Assembly (NCBI GenBank): GCA_910589055.1
Contig: CAJURN010000001.1
Location: 62,001-126,000 of the forward strand
Direction of reading: 5' to 3'
Source: an uncultured Muribaculaceae bacterium
GTDB lineage: Bacteria > Bacteroidota > Bacteroidia > Bacteroidales > Muribaculaceae
Length of the DNA: 64,000 bases
The stretch's first letter is position 1, and each line of letters opens with the position of its first letter. Both the position numbers and the translations under genes were made by a program. Under the pieces are notes generated by a model. It was not told the origin of the DNA. It was given only the letters and a program-made list of their open reading frames with translations, and did not search any database. Positions 60,165 to 64,000 of this stretch are shown piece by piece.

Positions 60165-62107
60165 ACGATACTCCGGAAACCAAAACTGATACCTTGCTTG
60201 AGAGCATCAACTCCCCGGCCGACCTCCGACGCCTGCAGCCTGCACAACTGCCGCAGGTATGCGACGAGATTCGCCGCTTCCTCATCGACTCCCTCTCGGT
60301 CAATCCCGGCCACTTCGCATCCAGCATGGGCGCCGTGGAGCTTACCGTAGCACTTCACTATGTTTTCAACACACCCTACGACCGCATCGTGTGGGACGTC
60401 GGACATCAGGCCTACGGCCACAAGCTCCTTACCGGACGCCGCGAGGCTTTTGCCGGAAACCGCAAGATGGGCGGACTCAGCGGATTCCCTAACCCCGACG
60501 AGAGTCCGTACGATACTTTCTCCGCCGGACATGCTTCCAACTCAATCTCCGCAGCCCTCGGCATGGCCGTGGCTGCCGACCTGCACAAGGATGAGCCGAG
60601 GCGCAATATCGTGGCCGTAATTGGCGACGCATCAATCAGCGGAGGGCTCGCGTTCGAAGGTCTCAACAATGCCGCCAACACGCCCAACAATCTGCTTATC
60701 ATCCTCAACGACAATGACATGTCGATTGACCGGAATGTGGGCGCGCTCAACTCCTATCTCGCAAACCTAACCACCTCTCCCGGCTACAACGACCTACGCT
60801 ACAAAATCTACCGTCTGGCTCAGAAATGCGGACTGGTGAGCGACCGTCGCCGCGGACTTATGCTGCGTTTCAACAACAGCCTGAAAGCCCTGCTCACACG
60901 TCAGCAAAACATATTCGAGGGGCTGAACATCAGATACTTCGGACCTTTCGACGGAAATGACGTAGCCACCGTGGTTCGCGTACTCAAAGACATACGCGAC
61001 ATGGACGGCCCACGCATCCTCCACCTGAGTACGGTCAAGGGCAAAGGCTATGCTCCCGCCGAGGCCGACCCCTCCACATGGCATGCCCCGGGACGATTCG
61101 ACCCCGCGACAGGCCGACGTGCCGAAAGCGAACCCAAAACGAAGCCCGTTCCTCCGAAATACCAGGACGTGTTCGGAAAAACACTTCTCGAACTTGCCCG
61201 CGCCGACAAAGAAATTGTTGCCATCACCGCCGCAATGCCCTCCGGAACATCAATCAGTATCATGCAGAAGGAGCTTCCGGCGAGAGTGTTCGACGTAGGC
61301 ATTTCCGAAGGCCATGCCGTGACATTCGCCGGCGGACTCGCTCGCGACGGCATGCGCCCGTTCGTGGGCATCTATTCGAGCTTCCTCCAGCGCGGCTACG
61401 ACCATATAGTCAACGACATCGCCCTCCAGCGCCTGCCGGTGGTGTTCTGCATCGACCGTGCCGGAATCGTGGGCGAGGACGGTGCCACCCATCACGGCGC
61501 TCTCGACCTGGCCTACATGCGCTCAGTGCCAAACATGACCGTGTCGGCGCCACGAAACGCGGAGGCTCTGCGCAACCTCATGTACACAGCCGCACACATC
61601 ACCGAAGGACCGTTCTCGATCCGCTATCCGCGCGGTGCCGGAAAAACCGTCGACACCGACACGCCGATGCACAAGGTCGAAATCGGAAAAGGCGAACTTC
61701 TGCGCGACGGCTCGGATGTGGCCGTACTCACGATAGGTACCGTGGCCGATGATGCCGCACAGGCCATCGACAAGGCAGCCGAAACCCTCGGAATCAATGC
61801 CGCACATGCCGATATGATGTTCCTCAAGCCCCTCGACACAACTCTCCTTGAGCACATCGCAGCCAAGGACTGCCCGATAATCACCGTTGAAGATGGAACA
61901 ATAAACGGTGCGCTCGGCAGCGCCGTGGCCGAATGGCTCACCGAAAGAGGCCTGTCGCGCCCACTTGTGCGGCTCGGTATGCCCGACCGCTTTGTCACCC
62001 AAGGCACCCCGGCACAGCTTCGCGCCCTATGCGGCTACGACGCAGGAGGCATTTTCAATGCAATAGCCAAGGTGTGCGCCGAAAAATGTGAAACAGTAGA
62101 ATCATGA
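60161..62107 (+). CDS. dxs: 1-deoxy-D-xylulose-5-phosphate synthase
   Basis: A 648-residue thiamine-diphosphate enzyme making DXP from pyruvate and glyceraldehyde 3-phosphate, the first step of the MEP isoprenoid pathway, also feeding thiamine and pyridoxal synthesis. The ATG at 60161 (MNDTPETKTDTLL) overlaps the small gene upstream. Seen: IVWDVGHQAYGHKLLTGRRE, the ThDP motif VIGDASISGGLAFEGLNNAA to DNDMSID, VGISEGHAVTFAGGLA (transketolase Pyr domain with its Glu) and the C-terminal domain ITVEDGTINGALGSAV. Confidence 0.97.
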   Translation: MNDTPETKTDTLLESINSPADLRRLQPAQLPQVCDEIRRFLIDSLSVNPGHFASSMGAVELTVALHYVFNTPYDRIVWDVGHQAYGHKLLTGRREAFAGNRKMGGLSGFPNPDESPYDTFSAGHASNSISAALGMAVAADLHKDEPRRNIVAVIGDASISGGLAFEGLNNAANTPNNLLIILNDNDMSIDRNVGALNSYLANLTTSPGYNDLRYKIYRLAQKCGLVSDRRRGLMLRFNNSLKALLTRQQNIFEGLNIRYFGPFDGNDVATVVRVLKDIRDMDGPRILHLSTVKGKGYAPAEADPSTWHAPGRFDPATGRRAESEPKTKPVPPKYQDVFGKTLLELARADKEIVAITAAMPSGTSISIMQKELPARVFDVGISEGHAVTFAGGLARDGMRPFVGIYSSFLQRGYDHIVNDIALQRLPVVFCIDRAGIVGEDGATHHGALDLAYMRSVPNMTVSAPRNAEALRNLMYTAAHITEGPFSIRYPRGAGKTVDTDTPMHKVEIGKGELLRDGSDVAVLTIGTVADDAAQAIDKAAETLGINAAHADMMFLKPLDTTLLEHIAAKDCPIITVEDGTINGALGSAVAEWLTERGLSRPLVRLGMPDRFVTQGTPAQLRALCGYDAGGIFNAIAKVCAEKCETVES

Positions 62108-63438
62108 GAATAGTTATCGCCGGAGCCGGTGAGGTAGGCTCACATCTCGCCAAACTGCTCTCTACCGAAGAGCAGGATATTACGCTGGTCGACGAGGACG
62201 CAGCCAAGCTATCCGTACTCGACGCCAACTACAACCTCATGACCGTGGTCGGGAATCCGACATCATTCTCAGCCCTCAGGGAATCAGGTGTACCGCAGGC
62301 CGACCTGTTTATCGCCGTCACACCTTACGAATCAACGAACATAGTTTCCTGCTCCATCGCAAAGACCCTCGGAGCACAGACTACCGTGGCTCGCATCGAC
62401 TCCTACGACTACATGAACCCCGACAACCTCAAGTATGTCAACCACATGGGAGTCGACAGGGTTATCTACCCTGAATACCTTGCCGCGCAGGAGATTATAA
62501 CATCGCTCAACCGCTCGTGGGCCCGCCACTGGTTCGAACTCCACGGAGGTCAGATTATCCTCGCGGGCGTGAAGCTCCGTGAAGGCGCCCCCATCGCTGG
62601 CATGCAACTCAAGGATTTCGCCTTCACCAACCGCCACTTCCACGTGTCGGCAATCAAGCGCGACCATGAGACAATCATTCCCCGTGGTGACGACCGCATG
62701 CAACCGGGCGACATTCTCTACTTCACCACCACCCGCGATCACGTGAGCGACCTTATCGAACTCACCGGCAAGACCGAGCGGCGCATGCGCCGTGTGCTCA
62801 TCATGGGCGGCAGCAAGATTGCGATACGTCTCGTAAACATGGCTTCCGACCGTTTCCGCTTCAAAATCATCGAGGACAATCTTGATATATGCCACCTACT
62901 GCCGCAGAAATGTCCCGACTGTGAGATTATCCACGGCGACGCCCGCGACACCGACGTACTTGCCGATGCCGGAATCGCCGATATGGACGCTTTCATAGCC
63001 CTTACTCCCAATTCCGAGGCCAACATTCTCACCTGCCTCACCGCTAAGGAAATGGGCGTGAAAAAGACCGTAGCCGAGGTGGAGAACATCCAGTTCATAT
63101 CCCAGGCCGAAGGTCTCAACATCGGAACGGTCATCAACAAGAAACTGCTTGCGACGAGCACCATTTTCCAACTCCTGCTCGACACCGACTCATCCACATC
63201 GAAATGTCTCGCCTTGGCCGACGCCGAAGTGGCTGAGCTGGAAGTGCGTCCCGGTTCAAAAATCACGCAGGCTCCGGTCAAAGACCTCAAGCTGTCGCGC
63301 GACATGACTCTCGCCGGACTCATCCGCGAGGAGGCCGGAATGTTGATTACCGGTAACACGACAATACGCCCCGGCGACCGCGTGCTCGTGTTCTGTCTTG
63401 CCGGAGCGCTCCACAAAGTCGAAAAATTATTCAGTTGA
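62104..63438 (+). CDS. trkA: TrkA, NAD-binding regulator of the Trk potassium uptake system
   Basis: A 444-residue peripheral membrane protein with two RCK modules: first Rossmann (VIAGAGEVGSHLAKLLSTEE), TrkA-C at ~140-220, second Rossmann (VLIMGGSKIAIRLVNMAS) and second TrkA-C at ~370-444. It binds NAD(H)/ATP and gates TrkH. ATGA overlap with dxs and 13 bases before trkH place it in that operon. Confidence 0.95.
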   Translation: MRIVIAGAGEVGSHLAKLLSTEEQDITLVDEDAAKLSVLDANYNLMTVVGNPTSFSALRESGVPQADLFIAVTPYESTNIVSCSIAKTLGAQTTVARIDSYDYMNPDNLKYVNHMGVDRVIYPEYLAAQEIITSLNRSWARHWFELHGGQIILAGVKLREGAPIAGMQLKDFAFTNRHFHVSAIKRDHETIIPRGDDRMQPGDILYFTTTRDHVSDLIELTGKTERRMRRVLIMGGSKIAIRLVNMASDRFRFKIIEDNLDICHLLPQKCPDCEIIHGDARDTDVLADAGIADMDAFIALTPNSEANILTCLTAKEMGVKKTVAEVENIQFISQAEGLNIGTVINKKLLATSTIFQLLLDTDSSTSKCLALADAEVAELEVRPGSKITQAPVKDLKLSRDMTLAGLIREEAGMLITGNTTIRPGDRVLVFCLAGALHKVEKLFS

Positions 63439-63451
63439 TCCGTCCACGAGC

Positions 63452-64000
63452 ATGAAACGCCACCACCGAACACTACTTTTCAACGTGCCGATGCTTCTCA
63501 AAGTCATAGGCATCCTGCTCATCATCGAGAGCGTGTTCATGCTGTTCCCGGCCATCGTATCGGCCATTTACGGCGAAAGCGACTGGATTCCCTTCCTGCT
63601 CACGGCTGCCGCTACCGGCGCGGTGGGTGCCGCACTGACAATATGGATGCGCCCCACTCACTCCCACATGGGCAAGCGCGACGGCTTCCTGCTCACGGCC
63701 TCCGTGTGGGTGGTATTCTCGATTTTCGGCATGATACCGTTCATGTGCAGCACAAACCCGGTGGGGGTCAGCGATGCCTTTTTCGAGGCTATGTCGGGAT
63801 TCACAACCACAGGCTCATCCGTGCTCACCGACATCGACAACATGAGCCACGGAATACACCTGTGGCGCGCAATGATGCAATGGATCGGCGGCATGGGTAT
63901 AATACTTTTCACCCTGGCCGTAATCCCGATGCTAAACCATTCGGGAGGCATACAGATGTTCAACGCCGAGGTCACGGGCATTACCCACGACAAAATCCGA
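63452..64000 (+). CDS. trkH: TrkH-type potassium transporter, N-terminal part (cut by window end)
   Basis: The first 183 residues of an inner-membrane K+ channel/transporter. Seen: hydrophobic helices from LLKVIGILLIIESVFMLFP, the first selectivity-filter loop DAFFEAMSGFTTTGSSVLTD, and MMQWIGGMGIILFTLAVIP, as in TrkH/TrkG. The gene continues past the window. It pairs with TrkA directly upstream. Confidence 0.94.
   Translation, partial: MKRHHRTLLFNVPMLLKVIGILLIIESVFMLFPAIVSAIYGESDWIPFLLTAAATGAVGAALTIWMRPTHSHMGKRDGFLLTASVWVVFSIFGMIPFMCSTNPVGVSDAFFEAMSGFTTTGSSVLTDIDNMSHGIHLWRAMMQWIGGMGIILFTLAVIPMLNHSGGIQMFNAEVTGITHDKIR

Overview
The window looks like a chromosomal stretch of a Bacteroidales gut bacterium, most likely a member of the Muribaculaceae (S24-7). 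The evidence is a SusC/SusD pair, TonB-dependent receptors, promoters of the Bacteroidetes type (TTTG or TTG, about 19 bases, then TAnnTTTGC) in place of Shine-Dalgarno-led genes, a UpxY-type antiterminator at the head of a surface-polysaccharide locus, and secreted proteins with tails resembling type IX secretion signals. The family assignment is inference. No rRNA, tRNA or CRISPR array was seen.

Layout: 1-11.5 kb holds the end of miaB, a secreted GH51 arabinofuranosidase, an iron alcohol dehydrogenase, asd, a CPA2 cation/proton antiporter and a large secreted multidomain protein. From 28,957 down to 11,976, on the minus strand, runs one tightly packed surface-polysaccharide operon, many of whose genes overlap by ATGA. 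In order it encodes a degenerate-integrase/UpxY fusion, an unknown protein in the UpxZ position, a hexapeptide acyltransferase, a Wzx flippase, a second acyltransferase, GT2, a membrane acyltransferase, GT8, GT4, an EpsG/Wzy polymerase, GT2, GT4, a frameshifted acyltransferase, an AbiC-like protein, a PglC-type initiating transferase, a PglD-like acetyltransferase, an ATP-grasp enzyme and a DegT/PglE-type aminotransferase. The operon ends at a hairpin terminator.

The most notable feature is the control of this operon. Its promoter (29198-29229) lies between 24-bp perfect inverted repeats (29123-29146 and 29351-29374) and so appears to be an invertible promoter, here in the ON orientation. The first gene fuses a tyrosine-recombinase-like domain that has lost its catalytic residues to a NusG/UpxY domain. 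Three acyltransferase genes carry G tracts of 7 to 9. One of them is out of frame by exactly one G. The locus therefore seems to have both on/off switching and fine tuning by modification.

29.4-43.3 kb carries an outer-membrane barrel protein, a His-rich small protein with a TonB receptor, a MATE exporter, an OPT transporter, mltD, a DUF5683 protein, parB, parA and surE. 43.3-44.4 kb is a REP/RAYT island: a Y1 (HUH) transposase flanked by inverted copies of a three-hairpin repeat that also occurs alone at 3.0 kb and 11.7 kb, next to a duplicated 3' end of the neighbouring phosphoesterase gene. 44.4-51.2 kb is a susC-susD-phosphoesterase group. 51.8-64 kb carries a small porin-like protein, a MITE-like element reaching into the start of tsaD, cinA, a small conserved protein, a GH18 lipoprotein, a secreted protein with a poly-G promoter, a MINPP-type phytase, and an operon of a small membrane protein, dxs, trkA and trkH (cut by the window end).

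Three intergenic repeat families recur: the three-hairpin REP, a TGAAGATAAT hairpin with GTGAAAA-type arms, and degenerate GGCAAATAA-type tandem repeats.
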